64,000 nucleotides of DNA from Helianthus annuus (GCF_002127325.2 NC_035448.2:112293473-112357472); one strand, 5' to 3'. Shown: positions 1 to 10,016, counted from the stretch's first letter. The notes: generated by a model not told the origin, from the sequence alone. A program made the numbers and translations.

Positions 1-3000
1 GTTCAGTCTTTTCAACAACTTTTTCTTTCATTTTCCCATAGACTTCCTGTTTTGGCTTGAATGTCTTCGGACAATCCTTTGCCACATGACCAGCAATTTT
101 GCATTGAAAACAGGTTCTCTTTTCAATTTTCTTCGGAACTTCATTCTTCTTTAGTTCTTCTTGCTTCTTGGCAAGGAATTCCTGATTTGTCTGTCTTCTG
201 AATGATTGTTCTTTTTCAGCTTCTGACGTTTTCCCTGAAACAAACATAGTTTTTGGTTTATTCATTTTTTCATTTTTATAGTTTTTCGGTGGGACAAAAC
301 CAAGACCTTTCTTTTTGAAATTACGATTATGGTTTGGTTTCTGTCGGAAACTATAACCACAATTGCAACCCATTTTCTTGTTGATTCTCTGTTGATCTCT
401 TGAAGTGTATTGTTTGGGTTTTCCATTAAGATTTAAATCTTTTATTTCAGAAATATTAATTTCTGTTATTTTGAAAACCTTTTGAATCATTTCAAGTCTG
501 ACACTTCTTATTGGAAAACTCTCGTCAGAATATAATTTGTCAGAACCTTTCAAAGTATATGCCACTTTGACCGATTCATCATTCAAATTAGACTTCGAAA
601 GTAAAAATTCTTTATCATAAACCCGTTTGTCCTTTTTATTTGTCGGCTTTGACGTATTTGACCCAGACTTTGACTCGGGTTTTGACTCCGGATTTGACTC
701 CTCACTGTCATCTTTATCTAACACCTGATCGATCACACTTTTTATCAACTTTGACTCATGATCAGTGTCAGATGACGTATACGTGACATCGATATTTTCT
801 GGCAAGTTATCCGACGGCCCAGACTCCCATTTCAAATTGATTGCTTTATTGACTCTTTCGGAATTTGGATTTCGAGGTGAATATCCATTTTCGACCGAGG
901 GCGGACATCTATTGTAGACCACACTTGATTTCTTACCAGAATTCTTTAACTTTTCTTCATCTTTTGTCACGGATTTTTCTTCTTTAGATGTCTTCATTTC
1001 CTCAAACGTCTTCAAATTCTCCACGACTGGATAAATCCTGTCAACAACAAAAGAAGAACATGAGTAGCTATCTAATAACTTTTTAACTTTCTCAGTTTCT
1101 ATCTTTTGCGTTGCTAACTCCAACTCTAGATCTGCACACTTCTTAATATGAAAGTTCGCATCATCAAGCTGTCTAAGATATGCTACTTTCAATGTGTTCA
1201 TCGCCACTGCTTGTTCACCACTCGAATCAGTATATTTGTTGATCTCTCTGTTCATTGTATCATACGATTCTTTCAACTTGTGAATATTGTGCAACAACTC
1301 ATTGTTTTGTTTGATTATTGAATCACAGTTCATGCATTTTTCTGGAACTTCAACTTGTTCTGCATCAATTTTCACTTCAAATTCAGGAACCTCTTTGACA
1401 ATTCTGTTTGATTGTAAGAACTCAGCTCTTCTCTTCTTCTCAGCTTTTGCTTCGGCTTTCAATCTCTCCTCCTCTTCTTCTTCTTCCTCAAGCTTTCTAC
1501 GTCTTGCTTCAGCAGCTTCCATGACTTTCCTGGTTCTTTCTGCACATTTCAAATCATAAGCATTAGCAAAGAAAGCATGAGAAATGTTTTTGGACATCTC
1601 TTTGGCCATGAGATCTTGATCCGGACAAAAATCATCCCAGGTAAAACCTTGAGCCAACTTCTCATCATCTTGTTCAGCCCAACACCCTTTGCTGTCTTTC
1701 GAAAGATACTTTTCCCAGGTAAAATTATCATATTTTCCCTGACTAACAACACATGCCTTTTTATCAACCACATCTCTCCAATGAGCAGTTTGTGCCTGTT
1801 GCTGTGCTGGTGGTGTGATTTGATGATAGATGGCCTTCTTGTGATAGTCGTTGTTTCCGAAAGGATTCTGGGCTCCGGTAGCTTCACGATTTTTGCACTC
1901 CCTCTTGAAATGCCCCTTCTCCCTGCAACGAAAACACGTAACTTTAGATTTATCAAAACCCAAAGCTGAAACGTTTGCATCACGAAAATCATCACGGCCT
2001 GTAATTTGTTTAAACTTTTCAGCACGTCTCATCACACTCGCCATACACCATTTGATATCCATCAATTCCATTTCCTCAGCATCGATTTGATCGTAATCCT
2101 CTTTCGTGAGCATTGGATTTCCGATCTTTCCTGCAACAAAGCAACTATAAGACTCTAAAATCATCCCTAACAAAGATATTTGATTTTTTGCAATTTCTTC
2201 AGTGTAGTCTTGATCATTTTCAAGGCTTAACACAATGTTACACTGAAGTTTTCTACCATTCTTTGTTACAGAGATGTTAGGATCGTATGATGAAAATATT
2301 GTGCTGTTTGATCCTTGAGATGCCTTCTTCTCAGGAGAATCTTTAACACTGTAAGCAGTTTCGATCTTTGGAGAATACTTTGTAGAATCAGTAGAGCCAC
2401 TCTTGTAGTACAAACTGATATCCTGTTCTCCATCATAATTTTTCATTCTGGCTATCTTCCTCTGCTCCATCTCCTGAGCTTCCAGATGCTTGATGAAATC
2501 TCCCAATGTCATAGCTTTGTAATCTTTTCTGTTAGATCTCAACATCATCATAAATGTTCCCCATGTTTCGTGTGGAAGTGCATCTGCAAGTTTTTCAACT
2601 AATTCATCAGTATCTTTCTTAATACCAAGTTTTGTCATATTTCTCATTAAGTTACAATATCTATCAATAATCTGCTTGGTGTTTTCAGATTTTAAACCAC
2701 GAAACAAATCGAATTCTTTCTTCATGAGAGATTTTTTATTCTTAAGCATATCATCACTTCCATTAAACTTTGCTTCCAACTCTGTCCAAATCGAATATGC
2801 AGTTCCATCATGTTGAAGCAAGATCAGAATGTCTTCTTTAATTGCTTGCTGAAGCAGACTCACCATAAGTTTCTCATCACGGTATTTCTTTTTGTCATCT
2901 GTACTCATTTCTCGAATTGTTTGTTGCACACCATTTTTAACCGGTCTAACATATGGCTCTTCAGTGTGTTCCCACGCATCTAGATGATAAGCTTCGACCC

Positions 3001-3148
3001 AATTTCCAAAACGTTCAGACCACACATTATAATCATCAATATCCATGAGTTTCGGTGGTTTCTGAGACGTTCCGGTTTCATTTTCAATCAAAGCATTCTG
3101 GGTAATCGAGGTTGGGGTTGCAAAAGCGTTATAAAATTCAGTATCCAT
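1..3148 (-). CDS. Gag of copia-like element C (UBN2-type, two CCHC knuckles), open to window edge
   Basis: By manual translation the frame is open from ATG at 3148 to base 1, at least 1049 residues, with no stop found. It begins MDTEFYNAFATP. Residues about 30-250 match the UBN2-type Gag of plant copia elements, including a W-x-E-R-F-x-N-W motif and a segment ending in ADALPHETWGTF. A first CCHC knuckle (CFRCREKGHFKREC) lies at about residues 405-418 and a second (CFQCKIAGHVAKDC) at about 1013-1026. Between them are a Glu/Lys/Arg-rich likely coiled coil near 545-575 and an acidic Ser/Pro/Asp-rich stretch. Gag assembles the cytoplasmic particle and packages element RNA. At over 1000 residues with two distant knuckles it is much longer than a typical copia Gag. 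The start was chosen because the N-terminus matches the Gags of A and B. It is the best-preserved reading frame in the window; the true 3' end is unseen. Confidence 0.82.
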   Translation of the reverse strand, partial: MDTEFYNAFATPTSITQNALIENETGTSQKPPKLMDIDDYNVWSERFGNWVEAYHLDAWEHTEEPYVRPVKNGVQQTIREMSTDDKKKYRDEKLMVSLLQQAIKEDILILLQHDGTAYSIWTELEAKFNGSDDMLKNKKSLMKKEFDLFRGLKSENTKQIIDRYCNLMRNMTKLGIKKDTDELVEKLADALPHETWGTFMMMLRSNRKDYKAMTLGDFIKHLEAQEMEQRKIARMKNYDGEQDISLYYKSGSTDSTKYSPKIETAYSVKDSPEKKASQGSNSTIFSSYDPNISVTKNGRKLQCNIVLSLENDQDYTEEIAKNQISLLGMILESYSCFVAGKIGNPMLTKEDYDQIDAEEMELMDIKWCMASVMRRAEKFKQITGRDDFRDANVSALGFDKSKVTCFRCREKGHFKRECKNREATGAQNPFGNNDYHKKAIYHQITPPAQQQAQTAHWRDVVDKKACVVSQGKYDNFTWEKYLSKDSKGCWAEQDDEKLAQGFTWDDFCPDQDLMAKEMSKNISHAFFANAYDLKCAERTRKVMEAAEARRRKLEEEEEEEERLKAEAKAEKKRRAEFLQSNRIVKEVPEFEVKIDAEQVEVPEKCMNCDSIIKQNNELLHNIHKLKESYDTMNREINKYTDSSGEQAVAMNTLKVAYLRQLDDANFHIKKCADLELELATQKIETEKVKKLLDSYSCSSFVVDRIYPVVENLKTFEEMKTSKEEKSVTKDEEKLKNSGKKSSVVYNRCPPSVENGYSPRNPNSERVNKAINLKWESGPSDNLPENIDVTYTSSDTDHESKLIKSVIDQVLDKDDSEESNPESKPESKSGSNTSKPTNKKDKRVYDKEFLLSKSNLNDESVKVAYTLKGSDKLYSDESFPIRSVRLEMIQKVFKITEINISEIKDLNLNGKPKQYTSRDQQRINKKMGCNCGYSFRQKPNHNRNFKKKGLGFVPPKNYKNEKMNKPKTMFVSGKTSEAEKEQSFRRQTNQEFLAKKQEELKKNEVPKKIEKRTCFQCKIAGHVAKDCPKTFKPKQEVYGKMKEKVVEKTE

Positions 3149-3219
3149 TGTTCAGATTTTACAAAGTTTCACAATTTTTGAATTTAGGCAAACAGTTCAC
3201 AAAAACGAGTCTAACACAA

Positions 3220-3480
3220 GAGCGAGACAACAATTGTTCCAAAAGCGAACCAACACTTGTCGTTACTTGGAGCGAACCAGAAAAGTGTCTTAAAAGCGGA
3301 CCAAACTTGTCACAAAAGCGGACCAAACTTGTCACAAAAGCGGACCAAACTTGTCACAAAAGCAGACCAGAATTGATCAGATCAGCGAACCTTTCGAGCG
3401 GACCTGTAAAATACTGTTACTAAAAGCGAACCAGATGTTTTGCTGACGTCACTTTTTGCGCAAAACTGTATGAGCGAATC
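3220..3480 (-). repeat. Leader array of AGCG(G/A)ACC motifs, element C
   Basis: Between the primer site and the gag ATG, the motif AGCGGACC or AGCGAACC (GGTCCGCT in element sense) recurs about ten times. At 3292-3369 it forms a tandem array of about 22 bp units, AAGCGGACCAAACTTGTCAC, repeated over three times. The same motif fills part of the LTR (3907-4075). It lies in the RNA leader, so it could act in packaging or translation, or as DNA-level sites; the sequence alone does not decide. Confidence 0.75.
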
Positions 3481-3662
3481 ACCTAAAAATCTACTTTCTA
3501 GGTCGATTTTAGATCTGAAAACTTCAAGGGTTTATTAGTTCATGATTCCGAGTGCACTGTGTGATTTTGAGTCGGTTTTACCGTAAAAAATTTTGAAAAC
3601 GTGAAGAAAGTGTAGAAAACTAGATGAAATCGAGCTAAAATGGTAAGAACTCCTCCTCCTGA

Positions 3663-3676
3663 GCTTTGATACAAAT
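3663..3676 (-). other. Primer binding site (degenerate initiator-Met tRNA type), element C
   Basis: Read on the minus strand the bases next to the LTR are ATTTGTATCAAAGC, close to the plant consensus TGGTATCAGAGC complementary to initiator-Met tRNA. Two or three positions differ. The matching site in element A is perfect. Confidence 0.65.
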
Positions 3677-4166
3677 TGTAGGATCGCGTTCGGCCCTGTT
3701 TGAGTCGATCAGAGAAGTTCCTATCCAAATCAAGAGACGGAAACTAATGATTTGGTGCTATTCAAGCTGAATTCACTTTAATCTTGCTGTTTTATTGATT
3801 AACTGTTCGATTACACGTACAGACAGCACTTCGGCAGCACTTCGTGGCTCACCGGAACAATCACCCTTAACAGATTCGCTCAAACACACCCTATATATAG
3901 ACCTTTGGGTTCGCTTATACGTACATGTACGTATAAGCGGACCTACAACTTGACACATGGGCGGACCTCATTCAAAACCATATAAGCGGACCTAACCTGA
4001 CACATGAGCGAACCTGATCTATTACATGACACAAAAGCGAACCTAGAACATGTATACATAAGCGAACCTATACAATTCACTATTTCTAGATTTCCGTGTC
4101 ATTTCCGATCTGTCTAACTCTAAGACTTGATGATAGACGAAGTCGACAGACGTAAGTGCACCAACA
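3677..4166 (-). repeat. 5' LTR of element C (490 bp)
   Basis: On the plus strand it runs TGTAGGATCG...GTGCACCAACA, the reverse complement of TGTTGGTGCAC...CGATCCTACA. Ends are TG/CA and the primer site abuts the right boundary in element sense. The minus strand has a TATA-like box at 3891-3900 (CTATATATAG), with the motif array just upstream of it. Ends and layout match the LTRs of A, but the body is clearly diverged. Confidence 0.82.
3907..4075 (-). repeat. LTR motif array with a perfect 28-bp palindrome, element C
   Basis: Five or more copies of AAGCG(G/A)ACC are spaced 20-35 bp apart upstream (in element sense) of the TATA-like box. Bases 3912-3939 form a perfect palindrome, CGCTTATACGTACA followed by its reverse complement. 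The outward extension GGTT/GGACC pairs if one G-U wobble is allowed, giving arms of about 17 bp. Confidence 0.75.
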
Positions 4167-4202
4167 TTATTTGATTTCTGTGGGTTTTTTGTGTGTTTGC
4201 CC

Positions 4203-4280
4203 AAAGTGATTATGGGATTTGCAAATGTGATTCTGGGGGGTGCAAATGTGATTTTGGGGGTTTTGCAAATGTGATTTTGG
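4203..4280 (+). repeat. Short tandem repeat, GCAAATGTGATTTTGG units
   Basis: Three near-identical units of about 26-30 bp (TTGCAAATGTGATTYTGGGG) follow one another beside LTR C, with a degenerate fourth at the left. This is a G-rich minisatellite with no coding signal. It is part of the DNA into which element C inserted. Confidence 0.7.
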
Positions 4281-4654
4281 TTTGATCAGATTACCTTTTG
4301 CTGGGTTTTGTTCGAACAGATATCGAAAGCAAGGCATGGTTACCTTTTGATTATGTGGGTTTTGATATGGTCGATTTTTTGGGCGGCAATGATGAAAAAA
4401 AACGTAAATTTAGATGACGATGGCGCGGCAAGGACGGCGGAGGGTAGGTTTTTTAACCTGCAACCTTACTTTTGCAGCCTTTTGATTATCGGATAATCTG
4501 AGCAAAACCCCGTTTTTTTTTTCGATATAAACTTTTTGTTTTGTTGTTGTTAGTTTTTTATTATTTCCCCTAGTCGATGATGATAACAATATATCTGAGA
4601 CACCTCCCGAGTTTGCGATTTCTGCGTGCGTTCGTTTTTGCGTAAAAAAGTTTT
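4281..4654. other. Non-coding stretch, nothing recognised
   Basis: T-rich sequence without a convincing frame or repeat. A 62-codon open frame here has no recognisable features and looks like chance. Confidence 0.5.
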
Positions 4655-5515
4655 GTAAAAAAAAAAGTTAAACTGTAAACTTTTTAACGTAACACGTAAA
4701 CTTTTTAACGTAAAACGTAAAAAGTTATACGTAAAACGTAAAAAGTTTTACGTAAAACGTAAAAAGTTTTACGTAAAACGGTAAAAAGTTTTACATAAAA
4801 CGTAAAAACTTTTACGTAAAATGTAAAACGTAAAAAATTTAACGTAAAACTTAAAACGTAAAAAGTTCAAAATTTTTAACATAAAACGAAAAAAGTGTAC
4901 AAAATGGGCCGTTAAAAAAAGTGAAAAAAACGGCGCGGTAAAACGGCGTGTAAACAACGTGTAAAAAATTGGCGCGTTAAAAAACGCGGGAAAAACGGCG
5001 CATTTAAAAAAACGACGCTCGAAAAAACGGCACGTAAAAAACACGTAAAAAAAAGGTGCGTTAAAAAACTTTGAAAAACACGTAAACTTTTTAACGTAAA
5101 ACGTAAAAAGTTTAACGTAAAACGTAAAGCATAAAAAGTTTAACATAAAACGTAAAGCGTTAAAAAACGACGTTTGAAAAACTTGTAAAAAACGGCGCGT
5201 TAAAAAACGTGTAAAAAACGGCGCATTAAAAAACGTCGATTGAGAAAAAACGGCGCGTTATAACGGGACGTAAAAAGCGTGAAAAACCGGGGCGTAGAAA
5301 ACGGCGCGTAAAAACATGACGGTAAAACGGCACGTTAAAAAATGGGGCGTAAAAACGGCGCGTAAACGGGACGGTAAAACGGCGCGTTGAAAAAACGACG
5401 CTTGAAAAAGCCCGGCGTGCAACAATCGGAGCGCAAAAAAAATGTCTTCTTAAAAAAACGGCGCGTTAAAAAACGACGCCTGAAAAAGCCGGGCGTAAAT
5501 AAAACGGCTCTTCAA
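4655..5515. repeat. Degenerate low-complexity array, CGTAAAA and ACGGCGCGTTAAAA units
   Basis: About 860 bp built from two interleaved themes. The first is CGTAAAACGTAAAAAGTTTTA with many small variants, dominant at 4655-4890 and 5080-5160. The second is a GC-containing unit ACGGCGCGTTAAAAAACG, dominant at 4920-5070 and 5180-5515. CpG-containing cores are separated by A-runs throughout. Open frames here are artefacts of the repeat. It is not the plant telomere repeat. Confidence 0.7.
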
Positions 5516-6095
5516 AACATTTTTTTTAAAACAAAATCTTAAAAAAATTATTATAAAAATGTAATTTCAAAATATTCTTTTAAAAGAAATTGTTTTTTAA
5601 TAAATAGTAATTAATGAATAGGACAAAAATGACAATTAAATGCTTGGTTGGTCCCTGTGGTTTGCAAAAATTTCAAACTTGGTCCTAATGGTTTATTAAT
5701 TACACGTGTGGTCCCAAAAGTTGTCAAAAATGAACTCGGTTGGTCCCTTGACCTAACTTCTGTTAAATTTCTCAGTTAACTAGTTAACTATATGTGAAAT
5801 AACTATATTACCCTTGAACAATTAAAAACCAAAAACTAAGAATTAAACACAACCTTCATCATCTTCATCACCATCATCATCTTCATCACCAACCCACCCC
5901 CACTCTCACCCTAACCATCATCATCCGACAGGTCTAGGGCCTGTCACCGCCACCCCTCTTTCTCCCTCTCATCTCTCTCGTCTCGATTCCTCTCTCTCTC
6001 ATTCGCCGGAGAAACCGGGCGGCCGACAGGTCGCCGGAGAAATGTAAGGTATTAATTTATAAAAATTTCTTTTTTGCAACAAGTAGAACCCAACG
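5516..6095 (+). other. Possible host-gene 5' region: dispersed GGTCCCTGTGGTTT repeat, CT-rich leader, small intron-like segment
   Basis: At 5645-5770 there are three partial copies of a dispersed plant repeat theme (TTGGTCCCTGTGGTTTGC, TTGGTCCTAATGG, TTGGTCCCTTGACC). From 5850 the sequence turns pyrimidine-rich (TCATCATC, then CTCTCTC near 5960-6000), like a plant 5' UTR. Near 6045 there is an intron-donor-like GTAAGG or GTATTA, followed by a pyrimidine tract and a CAACAAG acceptor-like site near 6080, just before the ATG at 6096. This suggests the 5' end of a host gene, but nothing confirms transcription. Confidence 0.35.
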
Positions 6096-6317
6096 ATGGA
6101 ACCTTTCCAAAATGACAGTGAGAAAAAGAAGCGTTATGAGGAGGTTCTTCATTCAGTGACAGTTATAGATGATGTAGAAGGTGAGATGGAAGTAGCAGTG
6201 ACGGAATACGAGCTAATCGGTTCGGATCTTGGGATCTGCCCCAAGGCATTCAATGCTCTTGCCGTTGACCCGACTCACTTGAAATCATCATCTTCTTTTT
6301 GTCTTGTACAGTGTTGA
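6096..6317 (+). CDS. Hypothetical 73-residue ORF, possible truncated host gene
   Basis: ATG at 6096 opens a 73-codon frame starting MEPFQNDSEKKKRYEE, with a charged N-terminus and a second half containing YELIGSDLGICPKAFNALAV. The composition is protein-like rather than repeat-derived, and the upstream sequence looks like a plant 5' UTR. I do not recognise the family. The LTR of E1 begins 144 bp after the stop, so a longer gene may have been interrupted. It could equally be a chance frame. Confidence 0.35.
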   Translation: MEPFQNDSEKKKRYEEVLHSVTVIDDVEGEMEVAVTEYELIGSDLGICPKAFNALAVDPTHLKSSSSFCLVQC

Positions 6318-6460
6318 ATGAATTTGTGTTGACTTTGTCATTTTGTATGTATTTTTTCAAAGAAGCGAGTAATTGGACATTATGGCTTCTCACATTCCTT
6401 CTCTCTCTTCCAATCCCATTATTATTATTCTGAATCAAAGAGGAAATATCACAACTCAGG

Positions 6461-9400
6461 TGTAACACCTCGAAAAATTTCGTCCAATAATGTCTTGACA
6501 CGTGTCATAAGGTTCCGGTATGTGAAAACAAACTTTAGAGGGACTAAAAGTGACAAACGGTGAAAACTATGGAACGTAAGGGTCCAAAGTGTCAACAATG
6601 GATAAATAGACTCTATGATAACCCTACATAATGTTCATAACCTTAAACGGATGGTTCATGGATCATACGAAGCGGAAAATGCCCAAAAGTGAGGAATTAC
6701 AAACTATAGGGGCCAAAAGTGTCAACATGTTGAATTTATACCTCTGAGTGAACTTTTGGCAGACCCGAAGCTTGGTAATGCTAAAATATACTCACTAGAA
6801 TAGGTGGTAAAAATTTCGTGAAGTTTCGATAACGTATGAGAAAGTTATGGCCAAAACCGTACTTGAAGGACTAAAAGCGTCAACGTCGAATTTCATGGCT
6901 TTTCGGTTGAGCGCAAAGTTATCCGAGGACATTACCATGTTGGTAAATGTCCCAAGGTTCTTAAAAACCAAGTTTGGGGGTTTACGAGTCAAGATAAGTA
7001 GCCGAAACATCGCATGCAAGGACAGGGATCAAAGCTGCCAAGTTTGAAAGTTGTTTGGCTGATCAGCAGGTCAGGCGACCCGCCTGGACAGACCCAAGCG
7101 GGCCGCGTGGGACTACCAGTAACAGCATTTCGCGAATTTTGCATTTTTGGTCCGAATTTGAAGTGTGTAACAGCTGTGGCCACCTCCTTTTGCACCAATT
7201 AAACCCCATGCATGCCTATGGTAACAGTGGCCTCTCTATAACCTCTGATTTCCTCTTTAAATCAGATCAAAACTCATTCTCTTTGGCATTTCCTTTGTGA
7301 TCAAGAACTCCCAAATTGCAAGAACAGCTCTCAAGACTTTCTGGAGCATTTCTGGACATCAAGGCCGACTCCAAGTGTTTGCTAGGCTTCATTAGGACCT
7401 TGGTAATCTTTTATATCATCCTCAAATTCGTTCTAGCATAGATTAATTGCTAAAAGTCAAACTGTTGTTCTTATACTTTGACTTTCTGATTAAACGAGTT
7501 TTACTCAGTCATTTCTCAAATTGAAACCACGAATATGTTGGTATTTATGTGGGAAACAAACCCTCAAAAGGGTATTCTCTGATTCCCACTTTATGCATGC
7601 TAATTGTCGAGTCAAACTTGTTTCTAAAAAGTCAACAGAAATGGTTTTTGTGAAAAATAGCTTAAATGATAATGTAGAGGACATGAAATCTGTTTGATCA
7701 TCATAAGTAACTTATAATATATGTAAGAATGTGTTTTATCATAACCAACTCGACAATCTATGGTATAGATACGAATCGGAATCGAAAGTCTGGTAAAACG
7801 ACTATTTCGTAGACTATCGATTCGGATTCGTACATGCATGTTTGAGATCTGGATTGGAGAGTATTTTTGACCATTTTTATTTTGGTAAAACTCTCTGGAA
7901 TTTTTGATACTTGAGTCTATACTTAGCCGATTCATTTGCATGTTTCCGATTTATGCTAAAAGTTGACTATTTTGCCCTTTTTTGATATAAAACGTGATTT
8001 TTGGAAAAGTGAAAGAGTAGAAATCTTTATTTCTAATATATAAACTTGCACCGAAAATTTGAGACCAGTTGGTGGTCCAGATTGTGAATTATGGCCGATA
8101 GCGTAAAACTATGTTCTTATGTTTAATAAACGGCGTATTTCGCGTATAACCCATTTCTGGCCAAGTTTTGATACAAAACTTTTTACCCACTGATGTTATA
8201 TAATATTTTGGGATTTTTGATGTTTTTATTTAATTTTTGGCTGGTCGTATCTTAGATCGCTTAGTTATTTCGGTTTATGTCGGTTTTGACCGTTTAAGCC
8301 ATAAAATGAGTTTTATGCATTCTTTTGACCCGAAACCTTTTCCTACTGATTTTATATGCTAAATAAATTATTTTAAGTATTCTGGAAATATAAAAATCCC
8401 AGATTTATTTTGAAAACCCGGAAACGGCGTTAAATCGCATTTTAAGCATTTTTAGCGCATAGTAAGCGTTATACTCATTTTAAACATATAAGACTTATAC
8501 CTACTGATGTAATTAGCATATTTTCATATAATAACAGTAAGTATAAGTATATGAACTCAGATTTCCAGTTTTTGGCATTTTTGGCCCTTGAGAAATTACT
8601 AAAATACCCCTACGGTGCATAGTTTGATTTTAAATGTTAAGTTTGGTATATGGGTCATACCCTACTGTTATAATATGTTAAATGAAGTATATTTACTGTA
8701 TAAACCAGACCCGAAACTCAGATTTCTAATATGACTCTTTTATAATCTTTTAAATGACCAAAATGCCCTTATAAGGCATAAATTGAGTTTAAAAATTATT
8801 CCGGGCAATATAGAACATAACTTACTGATGTTATATCATACTTAAAGCATATTATCACAGGGAACTTGCATTCGACTCTTTTGGCTACCCGTAACGCCCT
8901 TTTCGCGTTCGGTTCGGTTTACGTAACTAGTTTGCGTAAATTGACCGAAACGGGTCAAACGTTATCATTTTTGTCTCAAAATCCAGAATGTATTTAGTAT
9001 ACCCATATTATACAAGTATTCAAACTTGTCGGGTCTAAATCACATTCTATCCGGTCTTTCGCTTAATCGTGCGCTTGTACCGTATCATCCTTAAAACTAA
9101 CCGGTCAAAGCTTAGGCTTAAATAAAAGACCCGTTAGGAATCTAATAGGTTAATTATAAACCTTTGTTCCAGATTAGGAGGCCCAGTAAAAGCTACCGAC
9201 ACTTACTGTTTGTGATTCATACTTGCTCAGGTAAATACATTTTGACTTATTTTCCCTATACGGGCTTGGGGTACGGTATTTAAAATACCGCTTGATCGGG
9301 CGCACAAGTCCTGCACCTTATGGGTGTACAGTCTTGAATAGCTTGTGCGACTCGTTTAAACAGTCTTGTCTTACTTTAGGCTTTGGGGGGTTATTGACCG

Positions 9401-10000
9401 TGTCCCGGATATCCTTGGCATTATCTTACGAGATGGCCACGACCAGAGCACGGGGTGTAGGCGTACACCCGGCGTGTATAACTCTTTAATGTGGTGTGTC
9501 ATTTAACCTTTAGCCCGGACAGCAGATCCCGGGCCACCATAAGTACGGGTACATGTAAATCGTTCACAAGTTTATATTGCATAAATATCCCAAGTTAATA
9601 AAAATATTTATGCCTTGTGCATTTAAATCAATTTTCAATCATTTTCAAAATGAGTCAGTCGACTTGTATTTACCAGTGTAAACTGACGTATTTTCCCAAA
9701 AGGTTAAGTGCAGGTACTAGACGAAATAGGCTGGCTGTTTCCTAAGAGTGCCCACTATAGTCTCGCAAGCTCGGACGACAAATAACTGTTGAACAATTTA
9801 TTTTATTTTTATTTGATCCGCCTGTGGATCCGTTTCAACTACTTATGATGGTTATTATGTCATTTAATTAAAGTTGAAATGTATATATTCTGCTTCCGCT
9901 GTGCATTATTATATTGTGTTGTTTGTCTATGATGATGCCAACTACGTCACTGTACCCCACACCGGGCCCACCGGTGACACGTGGAGATCGGGGTGTGACA
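6461..10000 (+). repeat. 5' LTR of E1 (3540 bp)
   Basis: It starts TGTAACACCTCGAAAA and ends GGGGTGTGACA, with the primer site beginning two bases later. It aligns along its length with the solo LTR at 20158-23767 and with the reverse complement of 54125-57608. The length is typical of Tekay/Del chromoviruses. There is no convincing ORF inside; the small frames at 6795-7300 and 7624-7941 recur in the copies only because the LTR itself recurs. Confidence 0.9.
7072..7107 (+). repeat. Paired GC-rich inverted repeats in the chromovirus LTR
   Basis: CAGGCG-ACC-CGCCTG (7072-7086) is followed after 11 bases by GCGG-G-CCGC (7098-7106). The surrounding LTR is AT-rich. The solo LTR has the longer CCCAGGCG-GCC-CGCCTGGG at 20767-20785, then GCGGGCCGC at 20795-20803. 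E2 has CAGGCG-GG-CGCCTG at 57002-57015 and CGCGGCCCGCG at 56983-56993. Loops and flanks vary but the arms remain complementary in all three copies. Confidence 0.7.
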
Positions 10001-10002
10001 GG

Positions 10003-10016
10003 TTGGTATCAGAGCC
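10003..10016 (+). other. Primer binding site, initiator-Met tRNA type (E1)
   Basis: TTGGTATCAGAGCC lies two bases after the LTR end. It is the standard plant initiator-Met complement and fixes both LTR boundary and strand. Confidence 0.9.

Larger units (their letters stand above)
1..4166 (-). mobile_element. Copia-like LTR retrotransposon C, gag-coding, 3' part outside window
   Basis: Read on the minus strand this is the 5' half of an LTR element: an LTR (TGTTGG...CCTACA), a primer site of the initiator-Met type, a leader rich in short repeats, and a long open gag frame that runs off the left edge. The 3' LTR, and any pol, would lie outside the window. LTR ends, leader repeats and gag all resemble element A (39384-46555), so both belong to one family. 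Because the two related internal elements A and B have no pol, C may also be gag-only, but that cannot be seen here. Target duplication cannot be checked. Confidence 0.85.

Noticed and set aside
1549..2090. Small ORFs on both strands within 1287-2602
   Set aside because: They overlap the long open gag frame of C on the minus strand and are its shadows.
4655..5515. Telomere-derived repeats and coding frames on the minus strand (4769-5146)
   Set aside because: The unit is not TTTAGGG or a variant, and the Phe/Lys-rich frame is a by-product of the repeat.
6795..7300. Small conserved ORFs in chromovirus LTRs, also at 20499-20917 and 56731-57131
   Set aside because: They recur only because the LTR recurs; frames are not kept consistently and cross the variable GC hairpins.
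9961..10016. tRNA gene
   Set aside because: The tRNA-like match is only the primer binding site complement; no cloverleaf is present. No tRNA genes were seen elsewhere.
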